From: Gigantopelta aegis
Lineage: Eukaryota > Mollusca > Gastropoda > Neomphalida > Peltospiridae
Direction of reading: 5' to 3'
DNA length: 64,000 bases
Assembly: GCF_016097555.1 (NCBI RefSeq)
Contig: NC_054702.1
Location: 103,306,973 to 103,370,972, forward strand
The position numbers were made by a program, and so were the translations under genes. Of the stretch, positions 23,176-42,000 are shown piece after piece. The first letter of the stretch is position 1; every line of letters starts with the position of its first letter. The notes under the pieces are model-generated. The model was not told the origin of the DNA and ran no database searches. It was given only the letters and a program-made list of their open reading frames with translations.

Positions 23176-23560
23176 GCACCGGCCTCAGTGGCGTCGTGGC
23201 AGGCCATCGGTCTACAGGCTGGTAGGTACTGGGTTCAGATCCCAGTCGAGGCATGGGATTTTTAATCCAGATACCAACTCCAAACCCTGAGTGAGTGCTC
23301 CGCAAGGCTCAATGGGTAGGTGTAAACCACTTGCACCGACCAGTGATCCATAACTGGTTCAACAAAGGCCATGGTTTGTCTATCCTGCCTGTGGGAAGCG
23401 CAAATAAAAGATCCCTTGCTGCTAATCGGAAGAGTAGCCCATGTAGTGGCGACAGCGGGTTTCCTCTCAAAATCTGTGTGGTCCTTAACCATGTCTGACG
23501 CCATATAACCATAAATAAAATGTGTTGAGTGTTTCGTTAAATAAAACACTTCTTTCTTTC
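23176..23560 (+). mobile_element. SINE, full length (head type 1, shared core, CGTTAAATAAAA tail)
   Basis: The head GGCCTCAGTGGCGTCGTGGC has B-box-like GGTTCAGATCCC. The linker CGCAAGGCTCAATGGGTAGG follows, then the same core and tail as head type 2 copies. About 385 bp. The best complete plus-strand member of its type. Confidence 0.92.
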
Positions 23561-24950
23561 TTTGCTCTACTTTGCTTAAATTATTTGTTATGATTTACTG
23601 TTAGTTCTCTCATAGTGTGATTCATGTGTCGAGGTTTACTGTTTCGTGTATTGTGTGTACGGTATATACACACATACATGGTAGGCATATTCAATTACAT
23701 GTAAATGATATTTAAGTTTTATGTTATGAAACCGATATTCATTTCTTCAATAGATTATTTAATACTGTTCCTGCATAATAAATGTGCTGCAATAAAATAC
23801 AAGCCCTTGCAGTATTGCTGTATAGGACAAGTGAACACAAGCCAGGATAGTGCTATCATATGGGGTGTATGAACACTAGATTGGTAATGCTACAGTGTAG
23901 AATTGGTGAACACCTCTTAAGTTGCCACATCCAAAAATAGAATTTAGTCAGTCTCTGGTCACACCAAAGTTCCAAAATTGATGCGGCAATGGATTGGGTT
24001 TTGTTTTTTTCTTTTTCTTTTAATTTTTTATACTTTCTTTGTTTTGTTTTTGTTTTTGTGGGGTTTGTTTGGGGTTTTTTTTTGGGGGGGGTGGTTGTTA
24101 AAAAGCATGGATTGAACAGAAAGGTAGGTACATGTATTTCTATGTCGTCTTAATCTGCCTTGGTACCCTAAATGCTTTTCTTTCTTTGAAAAATAAATGT
24201 TGAGACGAAGAGTGAAAATCGAGTGCATACTGATCAGAGATAGCTATATATCTTGTTTGACCTAACACTACTGCAGTATAGCATATATAAAATGTGCTGT
24301 GTTTTGCTGCAGTGCATCATCTACAGTGTTTTGGGGTATTTCTTCTGAGGTAATATGAAATGGGCTTTCCAGCACAATCTAGGAACACTTGTTTTGTTGT
24401 ACTGCAGTATAAAAACGTTGATCATTATTCTGTGTTGTAGTATTTGGTAAAATGTTCTCATCATGTGTTGTACTGTAATATAAAATATACGATTGCTATG
24501 TTTTCTTGTATTGTGGTATAGATGTATGTGTTGTACTCTTAATATTAAATGTATAAAAAACAACATCTAGTGTTACACTGTATGGACACTTTCCTGTATA
24601 GTATACTGGTAATGTATGCATTATGTAAAAAGAATTCCATGAATATATTGAAACTGGTATTTTTGGTCTTTTGTATTGCCTGGGTTCTGCAGTCTGTGCT
24701 GTATATTTACAATTTAATAGTTGGTGTGGCATTTCAGTGGTTTCCTGTTCAGTTCAATAATGATTATGTTCTTTGCTATCATAGTAATCATTCATGTAGC
24801 TGTAGCTGTAAATAAGGTTATGTGGAAAGACTTGCTACAAGATATTCCTCCTTTGTAAATTAACAGGTTGGGAGTTAACATTACAAGTTGAAAAAGGATG
24901 TTTATACTAAGTTGAAAAAGGATGTTTATACTAAGTATATATGGTAAATT
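23561..24950. other. Intergenic DNA, nothing recognised
   Basis: AT-rich, with a T/G-rich stretch near 24,000-24,100. Open frames here are short and show no domain. Confidence 0.6.
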
Positions 24951-25035
24951 GCTGGACCCAATTTCACTAGACATCGTAAGCGTAGTTTTGCATGTAAAAG
25001 TAAATTTACGATATTTTGTGAAATAGGTTCCAGAT
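24951..25035. mobile_element. Short hAT-like MITE, relative of 13,773-14,033
   Basis: CTGGACCCAATTTCACTAGA on the left and TTTTGTGAAATAGGTTCCAG on the right are inverted. It is only 85 bp. Confidence 0.65.
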
Positions 25036-25712
25036 CCATATTTATACAGAAGTTCCAGTTCCTCAATACTTTAATGATATTCAAATCATATTAATCTAAA
25101 TTAATGTACATGTATATCATTATGTGTTCAGTTTAAAACTAAAATATGTATATTTTCTTCAAGTTTGTTTTATTTTAATTTTTTTAAATTATTATTTATT
25201 ATTTTTAAATTATTAATATTATTATTTGTTTGTTTTGTTTTTTGTAAAGAGCCATTATTTCATAAATATTGCTGTTACTCTATTATATAAATTTATAAAT
25301 AGGTAATGCATAACGGTGACCTAACCCTCTGAAGGTCAGACACTTGAGCATTAAATTTCATTGGGTTCTGTTTATAAAAATTGTGCTGCATTGGATATTG
25401 GAGGTATAATATTTCTTTTCCTGTTTCTTTCTTCTTCTTTTTTAGTTTTGTGATAGCACTACATGCAAGTTATTATTTAATTCATAAAAGTTTAAAATAT
25501 AATATAAAATTATAACTTTAAAATTTTGGAAGTACAGTAATTGCTTGTACAAAATAGTGATTTTTTTTTATTATGTGTGTACATAGTATTTGTTAAAATT
25601 ATAAACTGTACATTTACTTGTGAGCAAAAGTGTTTATTTTAAATTTCAAGGGAAATGTTTCATATGAATAAAGTACTAGAAATATTTCCGAAATGTTCAT
25701 TAATTTTGTTTT

Positions 25713-26188
25713 GTAGGTATATACATACAGCCAAATGTACTGTACAGGCTGAGTGTATAATACTTGTCTGTCGACAAGTCACACCAGTAATCAGTAAGGA
25801 TCGAACCACTTCAGTGGACCCATTCTGTTTTGTAGGTATATACATACAGCCAAATGTACTGTACAGGCTGAGTGTATAATACTTGTCTGTCGACAAGTCA
25901 CACCAGTAATCAGTAAGGATCGAACCACTTCAGTGGACCCATTCTGTTTTGTAGGTATATACATACAGCCAAATGTACTGTACAGGCTGAGTGTATAATA
26001 CTTGTCTGTCGACAAGTCACACCAGTAATCAGTAAGGATCGAACCACTTCAGTGGACCCATTCTGTTTTGTAGGTATATACATACAGCCAAATGTACTGT
26101 ACAGGCTGAGTGTATAATACTTGTCTGTCGACAAGTCACACCAGTAATCAGTAAGGATCGAACCACTTCAGTGGACCCATTCTGTTTT
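25713..26188. repeat. 119-bp tandem array, exactly four apparently identical copies
   Basis: Copies start at 25713, 25832, 25951 and 26070. The unit holds the palindromes TGTACTGTACA and CTTGTCTGTCGACAAG. By eye the four units are identical, so the expansion (or gene conversion) is recent. It ends in a poly-C run. Confidence 0.97.
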
Positions 26189-26200
26189 GGGATTCTCTCC

Positions 26201-26229
26201 TCCCCCCCCCCCCCCCCCCCCCCCCCCCT
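26201..26229. repeat. Poly-C tract
   Basis: About 27 C in a row after the 119-bp array. Its length is doubtful in any assembly. Confidence 0.9.
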
Positions 26230-26249
26230 AACCAGTGCCTCAAGACTCT

Positions 26250-26360
26250 TTATGTCAAAGGCTATCCTGTTTATGGGAAAGTGCATATAAAAGATCCCTT
26301 GTTGCTAATGGAAAATTGTAGCGGGATTCCTCCATGGAAATTATTTATTTAACGATGCAC
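26250..26360 (+). mobile_element. SINE core fragment
   Basis: GGCTATCCTGTTTATGGGAA and GTGCATATAAAAGATCCC. Its right side meets the solo transposon end at 26362. Confidence 0.75.
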
Positions 26361-26361
26361 T

Positions 26362-26663
26362 CGCTTTGCAATTGTTGCGACGGAGTGTCACGAAGCGTAG
26401 CTGAATGTGGGTGCTGTCGGGTTTCTTTCTGTATTAGTGATTAATATGTGGATTTTTTTGTATCACTTAACTCGAAAATGATTGATGTAAAGGTATTTGA
26501 CGTCAAACATAGGATTGTTGTGGTATTAGAGCGGGACTCGTTGCCTACCGTTTGGTAGTCAGGAATTGCCAAAAAAAGACATAGGTTGGTCTCTGACTGT
26601 AATGAGAGCGTGTTTATGTCCAAATGTCCGTCTAGCTCTCTTACAGTCAGAGTACTCGGGCTA
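26362..26663. mobile_element. Solo terminal repeat of the long-TIR element found at 58,006-58,952
   Basis: Nearly identical to the right arm of that element (about 58,645-58,952), from GCTTTGCAATTGTTGCGACG to the terminus ACTCGGGCTA. The other arm and any internal region are missing, so the rest has been deleted or replaced. The left border abuts SINE-like sequence. Confidence 0.9.
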
Positions 26664-26884
26664 GCTGCTTGGTAGTTTCTTCAGTTTTCCTCTCATCGAT
26701 GACGTCACGGGTTAGCTCATCAATTGTCGACAGTTTCTGGCAAACATCGGAGATCGGCGAAAAAAAACCCCAACCAAGACTGGCACGCTTAACTTAGTCA
26801 ATAAGGCGAGCGCAGTAGTTGCGTGTTGTGGTTTATGACGGCAAACAATTCATTATGCCGTATATATGATTTTGTGTCCGGTCC

Positions 26885-27120
26885 ACACACAAATATTGAG
26901 AGAGGAAACCCGCTGTCTCCACTTCATGGGCTACTCTTTCAGGGATCGTTTATATGCACCATCCCACAGACAGGATAGCACATACCATGGCCTTTGATAT
27001 ACCAGTCGTGGTACACTGGCTGGAGTGAGAAATAACCCAGTGGGCCCACCGACGGGGATCAATTCCAGACCAACCATGCATCAAGCGAACGCTTTACCAT
27101 TGGGCTACATCCCGCCCCTT
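26885..27120 (-). mobile_element. SINE (head type 2), minus strand
   Basis: Read on minus: GGGCGGGATGTAGCCCAATG, B-box-like region, core GTGCATATAAACGATCCC, then the tail region. It abuts another SINE fragment on the opposite strand. Confidence 0.88.
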
Positions 27121-27270
27121 CGGGTTTCCTCTAAGACTACGAGGTAAAAAAGTATCGATACCAAATGTTTGACATCATACATATCGGTAAAAAAGTACCA
27201 AATGTTTGATATCCAATATCCGATGATTAATATAAATGTGTTCTAGTGGTGTTCAACAAAATAAAACTTT
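27121..27270 (+). mobile_element. SINE tail fragment, plus strand
   Basis: CCAATATCCGATGATTAATA and TGTTCTAGTGGTGT. It follows the minus-strand SINE directly. Confidence 0.7.
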
Positions 27271-27520
27271 ATTTATAACAAATACATGTCAAAAATATTT
27301 TTACAAAAATAAAATAAAATAATAAATAAATAAACAAAAAATAAACCAGCGAAATATCACACTTGCAAATTTGAGAAGCACATGTAGGTTTCATTTGTGT
27401 CGTCAATTAACGAATACATATCGGTAAAATAAAATAAAATCGTACAAAAACAAAAAGAGTAAAGTTGTCATTTAGAGTATTCCATGTTTATTATTGTAAT
27501 TTTCACCAAAGAACCTCATT

Positions 27521-34441
<6,921 letters not shown>

Positions 34442-34477
34442 GATCATCAGTTTGATTGTCAGTCTCACAGACGATGG

Positions 34478-34485
34478 TATTTATA
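34478..34485 (-). promoter_or_regulatory. TATA box of ML gene A
   Basis: TATAAATA on the minus strand, about 40 bp upstream of the preferred ATG (34441). This implies transcription starts near 34450 with a very short 5' UTR. Confidence 0.55.
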
Positions 34486-34956
34486 CACAACAATTAGCAC
34501 TAAACTGAACCTGGATTTGCCCTTATCAGACTCATTATGACGTCCAAAATGAGTGCAAGTAAGTCATTGTTCTCGAGTGGTATTTGACGTAAATACTTTA
34601 AAATGATTCAGTCGTATAAACAGATAAACATGGATAAACAGATAACTGGTCTTGGCCGTCGTATCGTGACCTTATAACCATCACCGCAGTGACCTGTTCA
34701 TGGTAACTAGCATCATTTCTAAGCTAGGCTGTAACTGGACTGACTTTTGTAGAAGCAGGAGCGATGGGGTGGACAAAGAGCGTAAACACCAGATGGCGAA
34801 CTATACAGCCTTGGGCACGGTGTAAAGAATACTGCTCCTGGACATATTCACTGGAGACGTCAGAGTCAGAGATTGGGGGTGGGTGGGGGTGAGTGTGTTT
34901 TGGGGTGTGGTTGATGGAAGTGTCTGAACTTTTTCAGAATACGGGCACGCTAAAGG

Positions 34957-34960
<4 letters not shown>

Positions 34961-35001
<41 letters not shown>

Positions 35002-35141
35002 AGAGAGAGAGGGAGAGAGAGACACACAGACAGACAGACAGAGAGAGAGGAGGAGGAGGAGAGAGAGAGCGACAGAGTCCAGAGAGACCAAGAGAGAGAG
35101 AGACAGAGAGAGGGAGAGAGAGAGGACAGAGACAGAGAGAC

Positions 35142-35182
<41 letters not shown>

Positions 35183-35208
35183 GAGGGGGGGGGAGAGGGG
35201 GAGAGAAC

Positions 35209-35250
<42 letters not shown>

Positions 35251-35282
35251 GAGAGGGGAGACAGAGAGACAGACAGTGAGAG

Positions 35283-35330
<48 letters not shown>

Positions 35331-35497
35331 GAAGAGGAGAGAGAGAGACAGAGAGGGAGGGGAGAGAGACAGACGAAGACAGACAGACATACCGAGAGAG
35401 ACAGACCGAGAGAGAGATAGACAGAGAGAGAGAGAGAGAGTCTGACAGACAGACAGACAGAGAGAGAGACAGACAGACAGACAGAGAGACAGACAGA

Positions 35498-35550
<53 letters not shown>

Positions 35551-35555
35551 CAAAG
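34961..35555. repeat. (CA)n then long (GA)n/(CAGA)n purine tract
   Basis: About 590 bp of nearly pure purine/CAGA repeat in the shared upstream region of ML genes A and B. Frames of over 200 residues reading SLSLSL or RERERE are artefacts. Its length may be misassembled. Confidence 0.95.
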
Positions 35556-35559
35556 CAAA

Positions 35560-35756
35560 CAACACGGCGATAGACCTGTTTGTTGTATTGATAGCCAACA
35601 CAAACGAGTTTAGTCAACTGTTCGTGTACAATATCACAATAAAATTAAAGTTCAAAATAACTCACATCTACACTGATAACGCACTGTCATAACGCATTGG
35701 CCGTGGGTGGTGTGTCAAGAGTGCCAATGACTATATAACGTGGGGCCTATATAACG
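35560..35756 (-). repeat. Dispersed repeat, inverted copy 2
   Basis: The reverse complement matches 29,642-29,825 (for example ACAACAAACAGGTCTATCGC). The segment that follows in copy 1 is here displaced to the far side of the next GA tract (36,076-36,115). Confidence 0.8.
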
Positions 35757-35792
35757 TATCGCCGTGAAACCACATACAAAAAAACAAAACCC

Positions 35793-35987
35793 CAGAGAGA
35801 GAGAGACAGAGAGAAAGACAGACACAAAGAGAGAGACAGACAGACAGAGACAGCTAGACAGACAGAGAAAGAGAAACAGACAGCTACAGAGACCAAGAGA
35901 AAGAGAGACACACACACACAGAGAGAGAGAGACAGAGACAGAGACAGACACACACGTACAGAGAAACAGACAGCTACAGAGATCAAA

Positions 35988-36076
<89 letters not shown>
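35793..36076. repeat. (GA)n/(CAGA)n purine tract
   Basis: Second long GA-rich block, about 280 bp, ending in pure GA. Confidence 0.95.
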
Positions 36077-36080
<4 letters not shown>

Positions 36081-36436
36081 TAATACAGCCTCTAGACTCG
36101 GTCAATCGCGACGTCAGAGTTTGATTCCAGAGTGGACTTGCCTAAACCTGTTAAAATTAGGGTCACGTTAGCAAGTTATTCACTCAAACATATATGTTGG
36201 CATCCACATGTAGTGGTGATCAGTCTAGTTGTGAACACCGTCCATCTTTTAAATGGGTGAATATTTAATGTGGGTCAAAGGGCCACTATTGGATTGCTCT
36301 GACATATTTTGTGTATATTTAATTCTTATAATAAACTAAAGCAGGCAATTAATCATGCAAAGAATATATAATTATACTGTATATACACTCATGTCACCTT
36401 AGTCTGCGCGGCACAAAATGATAATATTCTGCATAC

Positions 36437-36650
36437 TCTTGAAGCTCAGTCAGTAGAGCAGTCGCCTGAAGCACTTTGGTCGTAGAATTGAACCCCATGA
36501 GCGGATGCATTGCCACCCAAACCCCCTCCCCCGTCCCTGTCAGTGCGCCACGACGGGTATATTATAAGCCGTATAGTACGTGCAATCCTAGCTGTGTGTG
36601 GTGAAACTGCATATAAAAGATCCCTCGATACTAATGGGAAATGTATAGTT
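36437..36650 (+). mobile_element. tRNA-headed SINE, decayed
   Basis: Head GAAGCTCAGTCAGTAGAGCA with a B-box-like AGAATTGAACCCC, then the core GCATATAAAAGATCCCTCGA. Confidence 0.7.
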
Positions 36651-36699
36651 TGATCTGAACACTACTGTCCACTCTTGTTACCAAGTAACGGGACGGGGG

Positions 36700-37060
36700 G
36701 GGGGGGGGGGGTGCAGACAAGTGGTACGGTGCTCGTAGATAGTGTGGGTCCTGGGATCATTCCACCCAGGTGGACCCATTGTGTTTTCGCCGTCCCAGCC
36801 AATGTTCCAGGACTGGCATAATATATTAAATTAATTAATATTAAAGGCCATGATAAAATGCTTTCCTGATCCGGGAAGAAGGAAGCAATATTTAATTACA
36901 GTTGTTGGCGCGGGACACATGGTTATAGTTAAGGACCACACAGATGATAGATGAAACCCACTGCCACCACACAATGGGCTAGAATAGTACATGCCACGGC
37001 TTTTGTTACACCAGCTGTGGAGCACTGGCTGGAACGATCCGGTCTTGGGAAGCAAATATA
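36700..37060. mobile_element. Two SINE fragments in opposite orientation
   Basis: Plus-strand head and core remnants (36,705-36,870; GTGGTACGGTGCTCG, GCCAATGTTCCAGGACTGG) meet minus-strand core remnants (about 36,870-37,050; GTTACACCAGCTGTGGAGCA). Confidence 0.6.
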
Positions 37061-37129
37061 AATAACCGCAATATGATGACAGCTGTTTTCCCGTTTTATA
37101 TACTCTGGACCAAGTGTCGAAGTGACAAA

Positions 37130-37195
37130 TGTTTAACGACATCCCAGCATGAAAAATACATCGGCTGTTGGATGTCAAACTATGGTAATGCAAAC
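37130..37195. mobile_element. SINE tail module fragment
   Basis: GTTTAACGACATCCCAGCAT, ACATCGGCTGTTGGATGTCA and AACTATGGTAATGC. Confidence 0.7.
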
Positions 37196-37199
37196 AAAT

Positions 37200-38580
37200 A
37201 AGGTGATGATCAACATCAATATAAAAATTCAAGATTTAAATAAAAACAGTGTAAAGAACTGTGCAAAAATACAAATACCACAGATAGATACTGACTTTTA
37301 CTCAAAATTTCAATTTGTGCTGTATTGGCCATTCTCAAAGAGAATGTTACACCCCTGCACCACGGTGAGGTTACAGCACGCGCAGGGGAAAAGGAGACAG
37401 TAATATTAGTACATGTAATAACAAGTACCTCAACGTAAATATATAAAACATTATGTTAATTAGGTAGGAGTGTTGTGTGTTTGCCTTTGTTAAGACACTT
37501 CACACTATAAACGAACTTTGTTTTTGTCCTCAATTGTAATTAACAATGCTGTATCCATGTCCAAGTCTGTTTATAAAATTTGCAGAACTCGTGAGATAGC
37601 TAACCAAGCGGACTTTGGTCTTGGTGAACGTGGACGAATCCACCCAGCATTACAAAGGGTTAACAGTTTATACTTAAAGATGCAATATCGAGTATATTGT
37701 CGTATGTTTAAGCATTTGGAATAAATTATTCGGGTTTTTGTTTTCTTCTGAAAAGTAATACGTCATTGTACCACGCTTAGGTTGTTCCCATTGACAAAAG
37801 TGTGCAATAAATCTGTATAACAGCAAACGTTTTAAAACACCACCTCACATTGAGCCAAACTTCCTTATTGCGCCATGCAACGTCACTTACGAACTATTGA
37901 AGTTGCATTATCACAGCTCCCGCCATTAATATTTATTAGTTTTTGTTATCAAATATAACGGCTATCATGGCCGTAAATGCGAAATGTCTTCCCATAATTC
38001 TTTGCAGTCGGTTCAAAAAGAAAAACAGGAGCCCAACATACATTTGAAAGAGTCTGAAAACCACTATCGATTCATATAGGTGTGTGCGTGTACCCGCGTG
38101 TGTGTGCGTGTGTAGCCTACGGGCGCGCGCGCGTCGTGTATACATAGTTTTTACATGAAATACACGTGTAGTGATCACCTAATAAAATCGTGTTGATATT
38201 ATTCGATACCAATAACAGCCTGTTAAAACACCGGCCTTCATGACGCCATGGTTAAGTTATCGAGATTAAAGCTGATAAGAGCTCGTTTCTATTATCGGTA
38301 CCTGTTCCAACCCAGAGTGAGAACTGAGCTGAGTAATCAAATTATAGTACATGATTACATATATCGAGAGTACTGTCCGAGTCGGTGGTGCTTGAGGTTT
38401 GTGGGGAGGATGACCATTTCATCACTTTTGTCCATCTCAGTATTAAAATGACAAAACACAAAAACAAAAACACCTGAATTTAAAATGTCCCGAACTGCTC
38501 TTAAATGCACCTACGAATCAGTGTATCAGATCTGAATGCCCCCTAGCTCAGAACTGACCGTAACAACAAACAAAACAAAC
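37200..38580. other. Intergenic DNA upstream of ML gene B, nothing firm
   Basis: Only a decayed SINE head near 38,231 (ACCGGCCTTCATGACGCCAT) and a short GTGTGCGCGCG run near 38,083-38,135 stand out. Confidence 0.5.
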
Positions 38581-38583
38581 AAA

Positions 38584-38737
38584 CTATTACGACCATAGGG
38601 TCTATTATGTCCCTGGCTTCCCTAAGCATCTTGTGTGACCTTCCATTATAAATACATTATTTATATTTATGGTCCTCTAATCCAAAATTCTTTTATGGGT
38701 TTCAATAGACCCTTCAACGTTACAATATAATTTAAAA
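38584..38737 (+). repeat. Direct repeat, copy 1, upstream of ML gene B exon 1
   Basis: From CTATTACGACCATAGG through ATGGTCCTCTAATCCAAAAT to TTACAATA. The partner is at 39,394-39,545 inside intron 1. Confidence 0.85.
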
Positions 38738-38942
38738 TGAGTACTATTTTTCTTTTGTCCTTCAGTATAGTCATATTATTTCAGATATTTCAGTGGACAT
38801 GACAAAGGTGCTGCACCCATTCCTTTGAATGTGAACAGCCAGATGACCTAATTGTACTGACCCAACTAATATCTGTCCTCCTGATACGGTTTCGCCATAT
38901 TTTTTGTTGTGAAAATTACACGCGGTGTACATTCTGAACTGA

Positions 38943-39027
38943 ATGATGATCAAAACAGTAATAATTTGGACGTTTATGGCAGTATGTGTGCTGGATACCG
39001 CGCTTGGGACCCAGTTCAAAGACTGCG
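38943..39027 (+). CDS. ML gene B exon 1 (signal peptide)
   Basis: MMIKTVIIWTFMAVCVLDT, then ALGTQFKDC; donor GTGAGG, phase 1. 85 nt, the same length as exon 1 of gene C. Confidence 0.92.
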
Positions 39028-42000
39028 GTGAGGAAATGTTGGGGTTTGGCTTTGGTTTATGTTTTGTGTTTGTATATGTGGGCGTGCGTATTTTTCTGTT
39101 AAGCTGTATCCTAACCGGACGCTAGCGATGCGAGCGATTATTTTAGAAATCACTTATTTCAATTGCTGCATCCTAACCGCACGCGTGCGACTCAGATTTA
39201 TCTGTCGCTCCGTTAGGATGTGGCGCTTGGAGTCAATGGTTTTTAAAATAATCGCTCGCGGCCGGTTAGGATACAGCTTTACATGGCACCCGTGATGAGT
39301 ACTGCCAATGCCATCACAGCTGTCAAGTCCGTCACTTCATCTACAACGATGGAAAATGTGCAAGAGTTTCACTGTAATAATAATAATAAAAAACAACACT
39401 ATTACGACCATTACATGTCGCTGGCTTCCCTAAGTAGCTTGCGGCCTTCCATTTTAAACAGTTAAACATTATTTATATTTATGGTCCTCTAATCCAAAAT
39501 TCTTTCATGGGTTACAACAGATCCTTCTACTTTACAATACCAAGACATGAAAATGTATACTAACGTCAAATAATTTGGTCAGTGGTGCATAGTATTTAGT
39601 AGATATGGCCTCCAAATGTCTACCACAAAACGTTTTCAATGTCCCCAGACATCATAACCGTGACAATAATGGAACAACTTCGTGCCAGAATGATATGGCG
39701 TTGTTTGAAGTTTGTATACAATTAATATGTCCTAAGGTATTATTTTGTCCATATTTCAGATATAGATACCGAAACTAAATTGTGAACAAGAATAAACACT
39801 GCTTTGTAATAAACATGTAACAATTGAAACTCGACACAGAACTTCCCTGATTGAAGAAGGAAATATTTTATTCAACGACGCACTCAACACATTTTATTTA
39901 CGATTATAGGGCGTCGGACGTATGGTCACCCGATGTCGCCACTTCATGGGCTACTCATTTCGATTAGTAGCAAGGGATATTTTATATGCACCATCCCACA
40001 GACAGGGTAGTACATACCGCAGCCTTTGATATACCAGTCGTGGTGCACTGGCTGGAACGATCCCTGATTGAGTGATATGATTTTGTACAGGGTACACAAT
40101 TGTCACCAAGGTACCAAGTCATTGTTCTTTAGAAAAAATGGCAATCACATATTCCTCGTGTTACATCTTTGATGGAATTAACCATTTATGCAAAGTAACT
40201 GCTTGGAAATAAAGATAAAGATTATGGTGGTGTGCAACCGAAACTTAAGACTATTAGGTTATGTTGTATATGGAGTATTTGTACGTATATGAAATGTATA
40301 TGTCTTTACAGGTTCGGTGGTTGGCAAAATTGACTCTCTGGACGTGAGCTCGTGCGACCCAGAACCGTGTCAGCTGAAACACAACACCAATACAACAGTG
40401 ACCATCAAGTTGACTACCAGTAAGCTCTCGGAACTCCTCCACCGAACTCACGAGACAAACATTACCGAGGCCAACAGAGCTAACAATATACATGTAGTCA
40501 TCATACCTTCAAACACAAACGCGTACTAGACGGTGGCTCAGGAGGCAACTGCACTCCTCCACCCCTCCGCCCGAATTGCTGGAGCAAATCTTCAGATTAT
40601 AGCACAACCGATGGAGACGTTCGGGAAAAATGGGCTGGCCTGAAACCCTTTCACCATGTATTTCTATCATTCTGCTCAATCAACCAACCATCTGACGCGT
40701 GTTTGCACCCAACGAAGGTTTAATCAAGTCTGTCTTAGGTGTATTCTCCGAATTATTCACAATATTACTATTAGGTGCAATCCATGTAAACATGCATATT
40801 CTTCTCACAATATTAGGTGCAATCCACGTAAACATGCGTATAGTCATTCATTTGGAACTCTATATAGCTGTTTGGTAATCGTAAAAATATGAATAGAGAT
40901 ATGAATATGAATATCCAGATTCAGTGAAAAAAATTAGTCTGCCTCATTACAAAAATGGGAGAATGTTGAAACAGTAATAGTTTTATTAAGTTGGGCGGGG
41001 TTTTTTTCTTCTTCTTTTAATATATATTTATTATCCCCAACACAATCTGATAATGTCTAGGTTGGGGAGCCTCGACGTCACGACCGTTATGTAAAGTTAC
41101 AGTATATAACTTATGTACTTTTATATTGTAAATGATATACCATTCTGTTACATATAGACAAATCGTAAATACATGTATATTAAAATATTATATTGTTATT
41201 GTACGATTTGGGGATTATTAAAAATACATAAAATAATGAGGAGAATGTAAAATGTATGCTTCGAAAAAACCTGCTACTGAAAACAAGCTAGTTTTAGGAA
41301 ATAAGTTTGATTGCCGTCTTAGTTATTTTAAAATACACAGCCATCTCAGGACTGAGGGAGGGAAAGTTTATGTATGAATTCTTAAGACTGTATTTTCAGA
41401 TGAGCAAGTGACAGCAGGGAAAACGGTTGTCTATGGAATTATTGATGGATTACCCGTTCCGTTTCCCATACACCCAAACGATGCCTGCAAGAACATGCCT
41501 TGTCCAGTGTCGACGGGAGCCACAGTTACCTATCAGAATAAAATATTTATTTTACCATCATACCCAAAGGTAAATAACAGTTTTTTTGTTTCAAGAATTT
41601 GATACTTTAATAAAAAATGTCATTTCCAAATTAATGTAAAAACAGTTTAAATTATATAGACTATTATTTAAGATAGTAGGCCCTACAAGATCATGTGTGT
41701 CGGAAGATCCCAAGTAAGTAACCTATGTGGCAGAAGACGATTTTCTATCTGAATTAAAGAAAATAATTTATTTAACGACATCACTAGAGCTCACTGATTA
41801 ATGAATCATCGCCAATCGGCTATTCAATGTCAAACACTTGGTCATTCTGACACGTAGTCATGAGAGGAAACCTGCTACATTCTTCCTAATGTAGCAAGGG
41901 ATCTTTTATATGTTCTTTCCCACAGACAGGAAAGCACACACCACAGCCTTTGTCCAGTTATGGTGCACTGGGTGGAACGACAAAAGAAAAGTTTAGCAGA

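Noticed and set aside
25655..26286. Repeated 74-85-residue frames on both strands
   Set aside because: They come from the 119-bp array; the same translation recurs shifted copy by copy on both strands.
34893..36171. Open frames of 128-227 residues on both strands reading RERERE or SLSLSL
   Set aside because: They are translations of (GA)n/(CAGA)n and (CT)n microsatellites. There is no start context, splice signal or non-repeat domain.
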